Assembly (NCBI GenBank): GCA_947623795.1
Contig: CANQHS010000006.1
Span: forward strand, 1 to 26,294
Length of the DNA stretch: 26,294 bases
DNA from: an uncultured Clostridia bacterium
Lineage (GTDB): Bacteria > Bacillota > Clostridia > Christensenellales > UBA1242
Reading direction: 5' to 3'
Part shown: piece after piece, positions 16,868 to 24,681 of the stretch
How positions within the stretch are numbered: position 1 is the stretch's first letter
Layout: every line of letters begins with the position of its first letter
Made by a program: the position numbers and the translations under genes
Notes under the pieces: generated by a model
What the model saw: only the letters and a program-made list of their open reading frames with translations
Databases searched by the model: none
What the model was told of the DNA's origin: nothing

Positions 16868-17560
16868 GTGCTTTATTATTTATTATTTAGTCGCAATTTA
16901 ACACCGCAAGAAGCAGTATTGAGTTTTGTGTTTACAGTGCTTTCTTTTATCATTGCATTGTCGTTTAGAGAGTTTATGCGTTCGTTTGTTGCGTACAAAA
17001 TGGGTGATCCAACTCCAAAATTGGCTGGCAGATTGACTCTCAATCCATTGAAGCATATCGACACTTCTGGATTCCTTATGTTTATGTTGTTAGGAGTGGG
17101 CTGGTCGAAGCCATCGCAAATCAATCCAATGAATTTCAAAAAATATAAAACCGGGATGCGTTGGATTTCTATTGTTGGCATTTTAACAAACTTTGTGTTA
17201 GGCTTAATTGCGGCTGGCATCTTTGCAATATTGCTAGGCACGGTTGGAATTCCTAATGTATATGTAGGCTATATTTATAATTTCTTAATGTATTTTATGA
17301 TAGTAAACAGTTTCCTTGCCATGTTCAACTTGTTGCCACTTTTCCCTTTGGATGGCTTCACGTTTGTGACAACTTTCTTGAAACCGAACAACAAATTTGT
17401 TGATTTTGGTGTTAAAAATAGCATGAAAATCTTGCTTATTATCTTCCTTGTGAGCATTTTGGGTGATTTGATATTTGGCTTTGACGTGCTAGATTGGTAT
17501 TTATCTGTATTGTATAATTATGTTTATGTGCCAATCGGATTTTTAGGGGTGTATATTTGA
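16868..17560 (+). CDS. M50 site-2-protease-like membrane protein lacking the zinc motif
   Basis: A 230-residue membrane protein clearly related to the M50 family found before scpA in many Firmicutes: VAYKMGDPTPKLAGRLTLNPLKHID (residues 41-65) matches the family closely. The preceding HEFxH zinc and catalytic motif reads REFMR (Arg34, Glu35, Arg38), so both histidine ligands are gone. The later NLLPxPPLDG motif survives as NLLPLFPLDG (Asp162), and the central GPxxN motif reads GILTN. The frame is intact and starts with GTG after AAGGAGA, so the change is not from frameshifting. It is probably an inactive homologue with a binding or scaffolding role. It overlaps scpA by 4 bases. Confidence 0.85.
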   Translation: MLYYLLFSRNLTPQEAVLSFVFTVLSFIIALSFREFMRSFVAYKMGDPTPKLAGRLTLNPLKHIDTSGFLMFMLLGVGWSKPSQINPMNFKKYKTGMRWISIVGILTNFVLGLIAAGIFAILLGTVGIPNVYVGYIYNFLMYFMIVNSFLAMFNLLPLFPLDGFTFVTTFLKPNNKFVDFGVKNSMKILLIIFLVSILGDLIFGFDVLDWYLSVLYNYVYVPIGFLGVYI

Positions 17561-18312
17561 TAGACGAAACAATTGATGAAAATTCATCTCAATTAACATT
17601 TAAGTTGGACGGATTTGAGGGTCCGCTGGATCTTTTATTGCACCTTATAAAGGAAAGCAATATGTCGATTATGGAAGTTAAAATTTCATCCATCACCGAC
17701 CAATATATAAAATATATGCAAGGCTTGAGCGAACTCGATATGGAGGAAGCAAGCGAATTTTTGGAAATGTTGAGTAGACTTTTGGAAATCAAATCCCAAA
17801 AATTGCTTCCAGTTGAGCAAACCAGTGAACAGGAAGAAGAGATCGATAAAGAACTTGAATTGAAATTGCAATTGCAAGAATATGAGCTGTTCAAACAAGC
17901 GGGCGGGCAACTTCACGAAATTGAAAATGTTGATAGATTTTATAAACAGCCGGACAAAAGTGCGGGCGACACAAGGATTGTTTTCAATCAATTTAATTTG
18001 GACAAATTGCTTGATGCTTTCGCTATTATCTTGATGCGAACAAAAGATAGGGAAAATCCGCCTGAAAAAAAGATAAATCGCGATAGGTGGACAGTTGCCG
18101 ATAAAATTTCATTTTTATCTAACATTTTAAAGGACAAAAAGGAAGTGAACTTTTTTAGTTTGTTCGATGAAACTTATAGTAAGCTTGAAATTATCACTGT
18201 ATTTATGGCAATATTAGAACTATTAAAATTTCAAAAAATTGAAGTTGTGCAAGAAGAGAAATATGGCGACATATTAATTAAACGCAAGGAGGAAACCGAT
18301 GGAGTTGAGTGA
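17557..18312 (+). CDS. scpA: Segregation and condensation protein A
   Basis: A 251-residue kleisin that bridges the two SMC heads and, with ScpB, forms the chromosome-condensing complex. The N-terminal signature FKLDGFEGPLDLLLHLI and the conserved ASEFLEMLSRLLEIKSQKLLP (residues about 64-84) are plain, and the C-terminal winged-helix region (from about 185) ends in IEVVQEEKYGDILIKR. The start is TTG at 17557, inside the stop of the upstream gene (TTGA), with AGGGGTG before it. The end overlaps scpB by 14 bases, so the three genes are translationally coupled. Confidence 0.95.
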   Translation: MIDETIDENSSQLTFKLDGFEGPLDLLLHLIKESNMSIMEVKISSITDQYIKYMQGLSELDMEEASEFLEMLSRLLEIKSQKLLPVEQTSEQEEEIDKELELKLQLQEYELFKQAGGQLHEIENVDRFYKQPDKSAGDTRIVFNQFNLDKLLDAFAIILMRTKDRENPPEKKINRDRWTVADKISFLSNILKDKKEVNFFSLFDETYSKLEIITVFMAILELLKFQKIEVVQEEKYGDILIKRKEETDGVE

Positions 18313-18922
18313 AATAGCAAAAGTTATTGAAGGCGTGCTTTTCGTGGCTGGTGAAGGCGTTGATATTGACGAATTTAAAACAAAATACGAAATGAATGAC
18401 AGAGAATTTAACAAATGCTTGGATATCCTAAAACAAAAATATAACGAAAATAGCGGAATAAATATTATTCAATATAAAAACAAAATTCAGTTTTGTTCAA
18501 ATCCGCAAATCGTTGAGAGCATAAGTGAAATTCTAAATCCAATTCGTGAAAAAAGTTTAACAAAAGCCGCACTTGAAACTGTTGCCATAATAGCCTATAA
18601 ACAGCCAATAACTAGGCTAGAAATTGAAAATATAAGGGGAGTAAATTGCGATTATGCAATTCAACTTCTTCAATCAAACAACCTTATCGAAGTTGTGGGC
18701 AGGAAGGATACAATCGGAAAGCCCGTTTTGTTTGGGACAACGGACAACTTCTTAAAACGATTTGAGTTGGCAAGCATCGAGGCCCTGCCAAATTATGATG
18801 AATTGCTTGACAGAATTCGCGTTATACATAGCGAGGGCGATAGTTTATATAGAGAATTCACTATTCCAGAAGAAGAACCAGAATCCGAACAGCCCGCAGA
18901 AAATAAAGAAAATAAAGAATAA
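18299..18922 (+). CDS. scpB: Segregation and condensation protein B
   Basis: A 207-residue double winged-helix protein that dimerises and wraps ScpA in the SMC complex. Recognisable parts: IAKVIEGVLFVAGEGVDI at the start, and TKAALETVAIIAYKQPITRLEIE with NIRGVNCDYAIQLLQ and GRKDTIGKPVLFGTTDNFLKRF, the conserved second winged helix. The last 20 residues are an acidic Glu/Lys/Asn tail. AAGGAGG lies directly before the ATG inside scpA. A weak terminator follows within 30 bases. Confidence 0.95.
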   Translation: MELSEIAKVIEGVLFVAGEGVDIDEFKTKYEMNDREFNKCLDILKQKYNENSGINIIQYKNKIQFCSNPQIVESISEILNPIREKSLTKAALETVAIIAYKQPITRLEIENIRGVNCDYAIQLLQSNNLIEVVGRKDTIGKPVLFGTTDNFLKRFELASIEALPNYDELLDRIRVIHSEGDSLYREFTIPEEEPESEQPAENKENKE

Positions 18923-18930
18923 TATTAAGA

Positions 18931-18969
18931 AAGAATAAGATACTACTTTTATGTGGAATCTTATTTTTT
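18931..18969 (+). terminator. Terminator-like hairpin spanning the next start codon
   Basis: AATAAGAT (18934-18941) pairs with ATCTTATT (18958-18965), followed by TTTTTG. The 16-base loop contains the ATG at 18951 of the next gene, so the hairpin may both end the scpAB message and hide the start of the following reading frame. Confidence 0.55.
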
Positions 18970-19541
18970 TGTTTTTTAATATAATCAATTTATTTCCATT
19001 AATTTATCCTTTTTTAATTAAATTTGAAATTAAATTTAATATTTTAAAATTAAAAGGAGCATTTATTATCACTCTTTTTAATAAATTTAAAATCGAATTT
19101 AAAGTCAGAATAAAACACGGATATATTTATATAAATCACAAGAAAAAGATAAGGAAAGAAAAATTGACAACTAAAAATACAAAAATTATATTTATGTTAA
19201 CTTTTATTAACCAATTATTTTTTAGAGAACAAATCCTATCCCTAGACATAGCATCAAATTTTGGCTATAACCTAGATTCGTGCGTAACTGCGGTCACTTG
19301 CGGATATATTGACATTATTGCAAAAGGGATGTTAGCAAAATTAAAAAATAATAAAAAATCTGCACATATTTTTGTGTCGGTTGAGCCAAAATACAATGAA
19401 GATATATTCAACATAAGAATATCTAATCAAGTAAGAATCTCAATTTTCGATATAATTTATGCTTGGATATATACAAAATTTTATGGGTGGTTTAAAAATG
19501 AAAAAAGAAATTGTAAACTTAAACAAGGAAAGAAAAATTGA
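18951..19541 (+). CDS. DUF2953-like membrane-anchored protein
   Basis: A 196-residue, very A/T-rich coding region. The N-terminus is a membrane anchor (residues 1-23). The remainder alternates Lys-rich and hydrophobic residues, and the C-terminal part (ISIFDIIYAWIYTKFYGW) resembles the end of DUF2953 proteins, which sit between scpB and ytfJ/gerW in many Clostridia. The call rests on position, length and these weak similarities. The function of the family is unknown. The start is uncertain: the ATG has no Shine-Dalgarno sequence and lies in a hairpin loop. It overlaps the next gene by 44 bases. Confidence 0.65.
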   Translation: MWNLIFLFFNIINLFPLIYPFLIKFEIKFNILKLKGAFIITLFNKFKIEFKVRIKHGYIYINHKKKIRKEKLTTKNTKIIFMLTFINQLFFREQILSLDIASNFGYNLDSCVTAVTCGYIDIIAKGMLAKLKNNKKSAHIFVSVEPKYNEDIFNIRISNQVRISIFDIIYAWIYTKFYGWFKNEKRNCKLKQGKKN

Positions 19542-19893
19542 ATCGCTGATTGATGTTTCTCTTGACAAAATTCGCACTTTAATTGATGTAAATTGTGTTA
19601 TAGGTAACGCAATAAGCATGCCAGACGGGTCAAGCATTATCCCCATTTCTAAAGTTAGCGTTGGCTTTGTTGCAGGCGGTGGCGAATATAACGATTTAAA
19701 TGGAAAACGCAATGCCGCAGATTTTCCAATGGCGGGCGGGACTGGCGGTGGATTCACCGTGCAACCAATCGGCTTTTTTGTGGTGGAAAAGGATAAATTT
19801 AAAATTATCCATGCGGATAAATCCACTGCATATCTAGGGTTAATCAAAAATGCTGCAGAAGTGCTTAAAAAATTTGTGGAGAAAAAACAATGA
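19498..19893 (+). CDS. ytfJ: GerW/YtfJ-family protein
   Basis: A 131-residue soluble protein with the family's glycine-rich core: MPDGSSIIPISKVSVGFVAGG, then GGTGGGFTVQPIGFFVV. YtfJ (GerW) in Bacillus is made in the forespore and is needed for proper spore germination. The family is also present in Clostridia beside dacF-like genes, as here. I chose the ATG at 19498 because GGGTGG lies 7 bases before it. Earlier in-frame ATGs (19459 and 19483) would extend it into the upstream gene without a comparable site. It ends in a 4-base overlap with the carboxypeptidase gene. Confidence 0.87.
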   Translation: MKKEIVNLNKERKIESLIDVSLDKIRTLIDVNCVIGNAISMPDGSSIIPISKVSVGFVAGGGEYNDLNGKRNAADFPMAGGTGGGFTVQPIGFFVVEKDKFKIIHADKSTAYLGLIKNAAEVLKKFVEKKQ

Positions 19894-21032
19894 AGAAATT
19901 AAAATATCTTGCCTTGATTATGCCACTCATTTTTGTTTTTTGTGCATTTAGTTTTGTTCCGCACATCGAGGCAGAAGCAGTTTCAAGTTCTGCCAAGGGT
20001 ATGTGTGTAATAGAAAAGGATAGCGGCAAAATTTTATATGCGAAAAATGAAAACGAAAAACTGCCTATGGCGTCAACCACAAAAGTTGTCACAGCAATCA
20101 CAGTTTTAAATCACTTGACAGATTTGGAACAGTATATTCAAGTTGACGATGCTGCTGTTGGTGTTGAAGGCACAAGCATATATCTAAGACAAGGTGAAAC
20201 AATAAAAATAAAAGACTTGTTGTATGGCTTGATGCTTAGAAGCGGCAATGATGCGGCGACAGCACTCGCTTGTCATGTGGGCGGAAGTGTGTCTGGATTT
20301 GCTGAAATGATGAACGAACTCGCTTTAAAACTTGGCGCAAAAAATTCGCACTTTGCAAATCCTCACGGGCTAGACAACAAGGACCACTACACAACAGCAT
20401 ATGATTTAGCTCTCATCACCGCATATGCTTTAAACAATCCTATATTTAAACAAATTGTGTCAACAAAAAATTATGTAATAGAAGCCACAAACAAAAGTGA
20501 CAAACGCTATTTGACCAACAAAAACAAACTTTTGTCCACACTTGATGGCTGCTGCGGAGTTAAAACGGGATTCACAAGCAAGGCCGGCAGATGCTTGGTT
20601 AGTGCTTGTGAGCGAAATGAAATGACAACTGTTTGTGTTGTGCTAAATTGCGGACCAATGTTCGAAGAAAGTGTTGAACTATTAAACAATAGTTTTGTAG
20701 ATTACAAAAACACAAAAATTATAGATAAAAACAAAGAAATTTTCAATGAATATATAATTGACGAAGATGAGGGCAGATTATATTTATATACAGATGAAGA
20801 TTTCTATTATCCACTAAAAGCAGGCGAGAAAGAGCAACTTAAAATCGAATACGATGTGAAACTTGATGACGCAAAAGCGGGCGATGAAGTTGGGGAAATT
20901 AAAATTTTTCTTCACGAACAGTTGATTAAAACTATAAAATTGTATACAATGAATAAAATCGATAAATTAATTGATAGCAATACATTGCAAATTAATGAAT
21001 TGTTGTGGGAAGAAAAATTAAATGAGAATTAA
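19890..21032 (+). CDS. dacF: D-alanyl-D-alanine carboxypeptidase (DacF/DacB type)
   Basis: A 380-residue secreted or membrane-bound enzyme that trims the terminal D-Ala from peptidoglycan stem peptides. A signal sequence covers about residues 1-30. The active-site motifs are complete: Ser62-Thr-Thr-Lys65 (ASTTKVV), Ser118-Gly-Asn120 (LRSGNDAA) and Lys225-Thr-Gly (GVKTGFTSKAG). The C-terminal domain (about 265-380) is beta-rich but has no clear hydrophobic tail anchor. Position after the gerW-like gene suggests a sporulation-associated role as in DacF. That is inference, since a vegetative PBP5-type role would look the same. Confidence 0.93.
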   Translation: MKKLKYLALIMPLIFVFCAFSFVPHIEAEAVSSSAKGMCVIEKDSGKILYAKNENEKLPMASTTKVVTAITVLNHLTDLEQYIQVDDAAVGVEGTSIYLRQGETIKIKDLLYGLMLRSGNDAATALACHVGGSVSGFAEMMNELALKLGAKNSHFANPHGLDNKDHYTTAYDLALITAYALNNPIFKQIVSTKNYVIEATNKSDKRYLTNKNKLLSTLDGCCGVKTGFTSKAGRCLVSACERNEMTTVCVVLNCGPMFEESVELLNNSFVDYKNTKIIDKNKEIFNEYIIDEDEGRLYLYTDEDFYYPLKAGEKEQLKIEYDVKLDDAKAGDEVGEIKIFLHEQLIKTIKLYTMNKIDKLIDSNTLQINELLWEEKLNEN

Positions 21033-21735
21033 CAAATATTTAGCATCTTCTGGCGTTGCAAGCAGAAGAAAAGCAGAAGAATTAATTTTAGAAGGTAAGG
21101 TTAAAGTCAATGGAAAGGTGGTCACCAATCTAGCAACGGACATAAAGCCAACCGATGTGGTGAACTATGAAAATCAAACATTGCGCACTAACCCCAACTT
21201 TTTTTATTTTAAACTCAACAAGCCTAAAGGTTATGTGACTACTTCATCAGATGAAAAGGGCAGAAAAACGGTTATGGAACTTTTGCGAGGTGTTCACACG
21301 CGCGTTTTCCCAATAGGTAGACTAGATTATGACACAGAAGGCCTTCTTTTGCTAACAAACGATGGCGAATTAACAAATATAATAACAAAGCCAAATAGCG
21401 AAATTGAAAAGACATATGTTGCCACAATAAATGGCCAAATTGATGATGTGGAAATCAAAAAATTATGCTCGGGAGTAGATATCGGCGGATATGTCACAAA
21501 ACCATGTAGTGTAATTAAAATGGAAGAAAACAGCGCGACCACCAAACTTAAAATAACTATAACCGAAGGCAAAAATAGGCAAATTAGGAAAATGCTTGAG
21601 GCAGTTAATAAGGAAGTTAAATTTTTAAAACGCACCCAAATTGGCGAAATCCACCTAGGCGGTCTATCCCGCGGCGAATATGTAAAACTTAACTCAAAAG
21701 AAATAAAATACCTAAACAAACTCAAATCAAACTAG
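21022..21735 (+). CDS. rluB: 23S rRNA pseudouridine synthase, RluB/RsuA type
   Basis: A 237-residue enzyme that converts uridine to pseudouridine in ribosomal RNA. It has an N-terminal S4 RNA-binding domain (MRINKYLASSGVASRRKAEELI) and a catalytic domain with Asp102 in PIGRLDYDTEGLLLLTNDG, followed by the conserved EGKNRQIRKML. Which uridine is modified cannot be proved, but RluB (position 2605 region) is usual for this clostridial arrangement behind scpAB and a DacF-type gene. It overlaps the upstream gene by 11 bases and ends directly at a terminator. Confidence 0.92.
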   Translation: MRINKYLASSGVASRRKAEELILEGKVKVNGKVVTNLATDIKPTDVVNYENQTLRTNPNFFYFKLNKPKGYVTTSSDEKGRKTVMELLRGVHTRVFPIGRLDYDTEGLLLLTNDGELTNIITKPNSEIEKTYVATINGQIDDVEIKKLCSGVDIGGYVTKPCSVIKMEENSATTKLKITITEGKNRQIRKMLEAVNKEVKFLKRTQIGEIHLGGLSRGEYVKLNSKEIKYLNKLKSN

Positions 21736-21750
21736 CACGGCTAGTTTTTT
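21730..21750 (+). terminator. Terminator after rluB
   Basis: AACTAGC (21730-21736) and GCTAGTT (21740-21746) form a perfect 7-bp stem with a 3-base loop and a T-run, overlapping the rluB stop codon. Confidence 0.88.
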
Positions 21751-21761
21751 CTTAAAGCGTT

Positions 21762-21789
21762 TTGAATTTTGTTGACTATGTGATATAAT
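21762..21789 (+). promoter_or_regulatory. Leaderless promoter of the flavoprotein gene
   Basis: TTGAAT (21762-21767) and TATAAT (21784-21789) are separated by 16 bases. The ATG at 21796 begins 6 bases after the -10 box, so the expected transcription start coincides with the start codon. No Shine-Dalgarno sequence is present. Confidence 0.7.
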
Positions 21790-21795
21790 TAAATT

Positions 21796-23034
21796 ATGGA
21801 AAATTATGATGTTATAATTATAGGCGGCGGGGCGGCTGGCATGATGGCGTCAATTTTTGCCGCACGCAACGGGAACAAGACCTTAATTATTGACCATAAT
21901 GAAAAACTTGGCAAAAAGTTATTTATAACCGGCAAGGGTAGATGTAACTTAACAAACAATTCCTCAATTGAAACTCATCTTAACAATATTGTAACAAATA
22001 GTAAATTTATGTATTCAGCCTTAAATGCTTTTTCGCCGGAAGATACAATTAACTTTTTTGAAACTAATGGACTAAAACTAAAAACCGAGCGCGGAAATCG
22101 CGTTTTTCCAGCTAGCGATAAATCTAGCGATGTAATAAAGACATTGAAAAACTGCATGGCTCGCTACGGGGTTGAAGTGTCTCTAAATACTGAAATTCTT
22201 GAAGTTTATAAAGATAATGGAAGCAATTGTCTTTTCCATATATTGTGTAACGGGAATAAAGAATACACTTGTAATAGTTTAATTGTTGCAACGGGCGGGA
22301 TCTCTTATCCCGGCACGGGAGCAACGGATTTAGGCTATAAATTAGCTCGCCAATTTGGCCATAATGTCATTGAACCGCGTCCAGCACTATGCCCAATTGT
22401 TGTGAAAGACGATATATCTGATTTGAACGGATTATCACTAAAAAATGTAACTTTAACAATAAATTGTGGGAGCAAGTCTTTTAGCGAATTTGGCGAAATG
22501 ATGTTCACTTATAATTCTCTTACTGGACCAATTGCATTGACGCTTTCAAGCTTAATAAACAAGTTTGACTTAAAAAATTCAGTGGCAGAAATTGACTTTA
22601 AACCTGCCTTAATACATGAGAAATTGGAACAGAAATTTTTAAGAGAATTTATAGATTTTGCTAAAAAGGATATTAAAACATATCTAAACACGCTACTTCC
22701 AACTCGGCTTGTGCCTTATTTTATGGCAAAAATTAATTTAGGAAACAAAAAAGTGGCAGATCTAACAAAAGTTGAGCGAACAAAAATCATTAATTCACTC
22801 AAAAAATTTGACTTAAAAATAAAATCATTAGATAATGTGATTGTGGGCATTGTTAGTTCGGGCGGGGTGGACACAAAAGAAATTAACTCAAAGACTTGCG
22901 AAAGCAAGCTTGTTAAAAATCTATATTTTATAGGTGAAGTGCTTGATGTTGACGCATTGACGGGCGGATTTAATCTGCAAATCGCGTGGTCGACAGCGTA
23001 TCTTGCTGGAAACAGTTTAAAAGGAAAATTATGA
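21796..23034 (+). CDS. BaiN/HI0933-family FAD-dependent oxidoreductase
   Basis: A 412-residue flavoprotein. The dinucleotide-binding motif is at the very start (DVIIIGGGAAGMMASIFAAR), followed by the family-specific KLGKKLFITGKGRCNLTN and, near the end, VSSGGVDTKEINSKT and a second flavin-binding region (GEVLDVDALTGGFNLQIAWSTA). Family members are widespread and mostly uncharacterised. One (BaiN) has been linked to bile-acid dehydroxylation, but this group is too broad to infer that reaction. The gene heads a three-gene unit and is predicted to have a leaderless message. Its stop overlaps plsC by 4 bases. Confidence 0.9.
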   Translation: MENYDVIIIGGGAAGMMASIFAARNGNKTLIIDHNEKLGKKLFITGKGRCNLTNNSSIETHLNNIVTNSKFMYSALNAFSPEDTINFFETNGLKLKTERGNRVFPASDKSSDVIKTLKNCMARYGVEVSLNTEILEVYKDNGSNCLFHILCNGNKEYTCNSLIVATGGISYPGTGATDLGYKLARQFGHNVIEPRPALCPIVVKDDISDLNGLSLKNVTLTINCGSKSFSEFGEMMFTYNSLTGPIALTLSSLINKFDLKNSVAEIDFKPALIHEKLEQKFLREFIDFAKKDIKTYLNTLLPTRLVPYFMAKINLGNKKVADLTKVERTKIINSLKKFDLKIKSLDNVIVGIVSSGGVDTKEINSKTCESKLVKNLYFIGEVLDVDALTGGFNLQIAWSTAYLAGNSLKGKL

Positions 23035-23624
23035 TATTTGCAATTGCTATAACAATTTTATTTATTCCACTATCGATTTTTTTCCCCGTTAAAATCATTG
23101 GCAAAAAGAATTTAAAACAATTAAAAGGGCAGAATTATATTATTTCTTGCAATCACACAACGAATATGGACGCTGTCATGCTTGACATTAAATTGCACAA
23201 AAAACATCGCGTTTTGGCAAAAAAAGAGCTGTTTAAAAACAAATTCAATGCGTGGATTTTAAGAAATTTAGGTGCAATTCCCGTTGATAGGCAAAATGTT
23301 GAGCCTCAGTCAATCAAAGAAATTTTGTCAGCAATAAAGAAAAAACAAAATGTGATGATTTTCCCGCAAGGAACACGTTCTACAGTTAAAATTGAAGACG
23401 GAAGTGCAAAAGAAGGGGTGGCTCTCTTTTCAATCCGCACAGGAACGCCCGTTATTCCAATGATGTTTGATAGAAAAATAAAGGCATTTAGGCGCACCAA
23501 ACTTTATATTGGCGAGCCAATTTATCCAGACCAAGAAAGGAAAAAGGATAAGGAATATTTGAACGAATTTTCCAATCTTGTTGTTGAAAAAATGAATGCG
23601 TTAATTGATGGAGATAAGAAATGA
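23031..23624 (+). CDS. plsC: 1-acyl-sn-glycerol-3-phosphate acyltransferase (PlsC type)
   Basis: A 197-residue membrane-associated enzyme of phospholipid synthesis that transfers a second acyl chain to lysophosphatidic acid. A hydrophobic N-terminus (residues 1-19) is followed by the catalytic NHTTNMDAVML (the HxxxxD box) and by FPQGTRS, where the family normally has FPEGTRS, so a Glu is replaced by Gln. The third block RTGTPVIPMMF is normal. The ATG at 23031 lies in the stop of the flavoprotein gene, with AAAGGA before it. An upstream start at 22986 would lack a binding site. It overlaps the S1 protein gene by 4 bases. Confidence 0.88.
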   Translation: MIFAIAITILFIPLSIFFPVKIIGKKNLKQLKGQNYIISCNHTTNMDAVMLDIKLHKKHRVLAKKELFKNKFNAWILRNLGAIPVDRQNVEPQSIKEILSAIKKKQNVMIFPQGTRSTVKIEDGSAKEGVALFSIRTGTPVIPMMFDRKIKAFRRTKLYIGEPIYPDQERKKDKEYLNEFSNLVVEKMNALIDGDKK

Positions 23625-24631
23625 AAATGAAAGATTTTAATTTGAATATGACGCAATATCACGCGGGGGATATAATAACCGGCACAATCGTCATGATTGG
23701 ACAAACTGAAGTTGTTGTTGCCATTGGCGGACTAAAAGAGGGAGTCTTCCCCAAAGAGGAACTTGACCCAGCATTTAAAGTTGGCGACGCAATACTAGTT
23801 TTAGTGACTGGCAAAATTGACGACAAAGGCTGCCTTGTTGTAACTCATGCGGGCGTCAATAAAGCATTGCAAGACAAGGAACAACTTAAAAATTTAAAGG
23901 TGGGCAGCACACTCACTTTCAAAGTTACCGAAATTAATTCAGCAGGCCTTACGGGAAACTTTATGGGATATAGAGTCTTTTTGCCATTTTCACAATGCGC
24001 TATGGAAGACTATAAAAACAGAAATGGGCTTTTAAATCGCGAAGTTGATGCAAAAGTTACCGAACTAAATAATATAAAAAAATCCATTGTCTGTTCAACA
24101 AAACTTATGGACAACACAAAAGTTGAGCCGATTGGCGTGGGAGATATTGTAAAGGGCATAGTTATTAGATTGGAAGATAGATTTGCAATAGTGCTCCTAA
24201 AAAATGGCATGAGAGCAAAAATTTCGATTCAAGATGTTTCATATAGACATCTAAATTCGGTCGAAGACGTGCTGAGCCTAAACGAAGAATATGAATTTAA
24301 AGTTTTGGAAGTAAACACGGACTTTTCGCGTATAAGTGTAGGTCTAAAACAATTGCAAGACAATCCAATCGATGAAATCTATCAAGGACTAAATCTTGGA
24401 GATAAAGTCGAAGGCGAAGTGGTTAAAATCTTGCCCGTCGGAGCAGTCGTGAAATTGACAAACGGCCTAACAGCCCTCGCAATAACCAAAGAAAATAGCG
24501 ACAGAGCTAATGTCGCAACCCATTATTTATATAAATTACATTCAAAAATAGCAGGCGAAATTTCGTTTATCGATAAGGAAAATCACAAAATCAATATAAT
24601 AACACACAAAAAGAAAGATAATATCTCCTAA
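23621..24631 (+). CDS. S1-domain RNA-binding protein (RpsA/YpfD-like)
   Basis: A 336-residue protein made of four S1 RNA-binding repeats at about residues 15-80, 92-155, 172-236 and 258-325. The third repeat keeps the classic form (GDIVKGIVIRLEDRFAIVLLKNGMRAKISIQDV). Four repeats match the Firmicutes RpsA-like proteins, which are shorter than the six-repeat proteobacterial ribosomal protein S1. Whether it is a true ribosomal protein or a separate RNA-binding factor is not settled by sequence. The order flavoprotein-plsC-S1 resembles the clostridial cmk-plsC-ispH-rpsA region, but cmk and ispH are absent here. Confidence 0.85.
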   Translation: MKMKDFNLNMTQYHAGDIITGTIVMIGQTEVVVAIGGLKEGVFPKEELDPAFKVGDAILVLVTGKIDDKGCLVVTHAGVNKALQDKEQLKNLKVGSTLTFKVTEINSAGLTGNFMGYRVFLPFSQCAMEDYKNRNGLLNREVDAKVTELNNIKKSIVCSTKLMDNTKVEPIGVGDIVKGIVIRLEDRFAIVLLKNGMRAKISIQDVSYRHLNSVEDVLSLNEEYEFKVLEVNTDFSRISVGLKQLQDNPIDEIYQGLNLGDKVEGEVVKILPVGAVVKLTNGLTALAITKENSDRANVATHYLYKLHSKIAGEISFIDKENHKINIITHKKKDNIS

Positions 24632-24646
24632 ATTTCGACAAATTAA

Positions 24647-24675
24647 TTGCCAAAATTTGGAAATTATATTATAAT
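24647..24675 (+). promoter_or_regulatory. Leaderless promoter of the anchored beta-rich protein
   Basis: TTGCCA (24647-24652) and TATAAT (24670-24675) with a 17-base spacer, then exactly 6 bases to the ATG at 24682. A short palindrome, CCAAAATTTGG (24650-24660), overlaps the -35 box and the spacer and could be an operator. No Shine-Dalgarno sequence is present. Confidence 0.7.
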
Positions 24676-24681
24676 TTTTAT

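Noticed and set aside
22986..23030. Upstream start for plsC at 22986
   Set aside because: No ribosome-binding site there, whereas AAAGGA precedes the ATG at 23031 and the typical hydrophobic PlsC N-terminus begins there.
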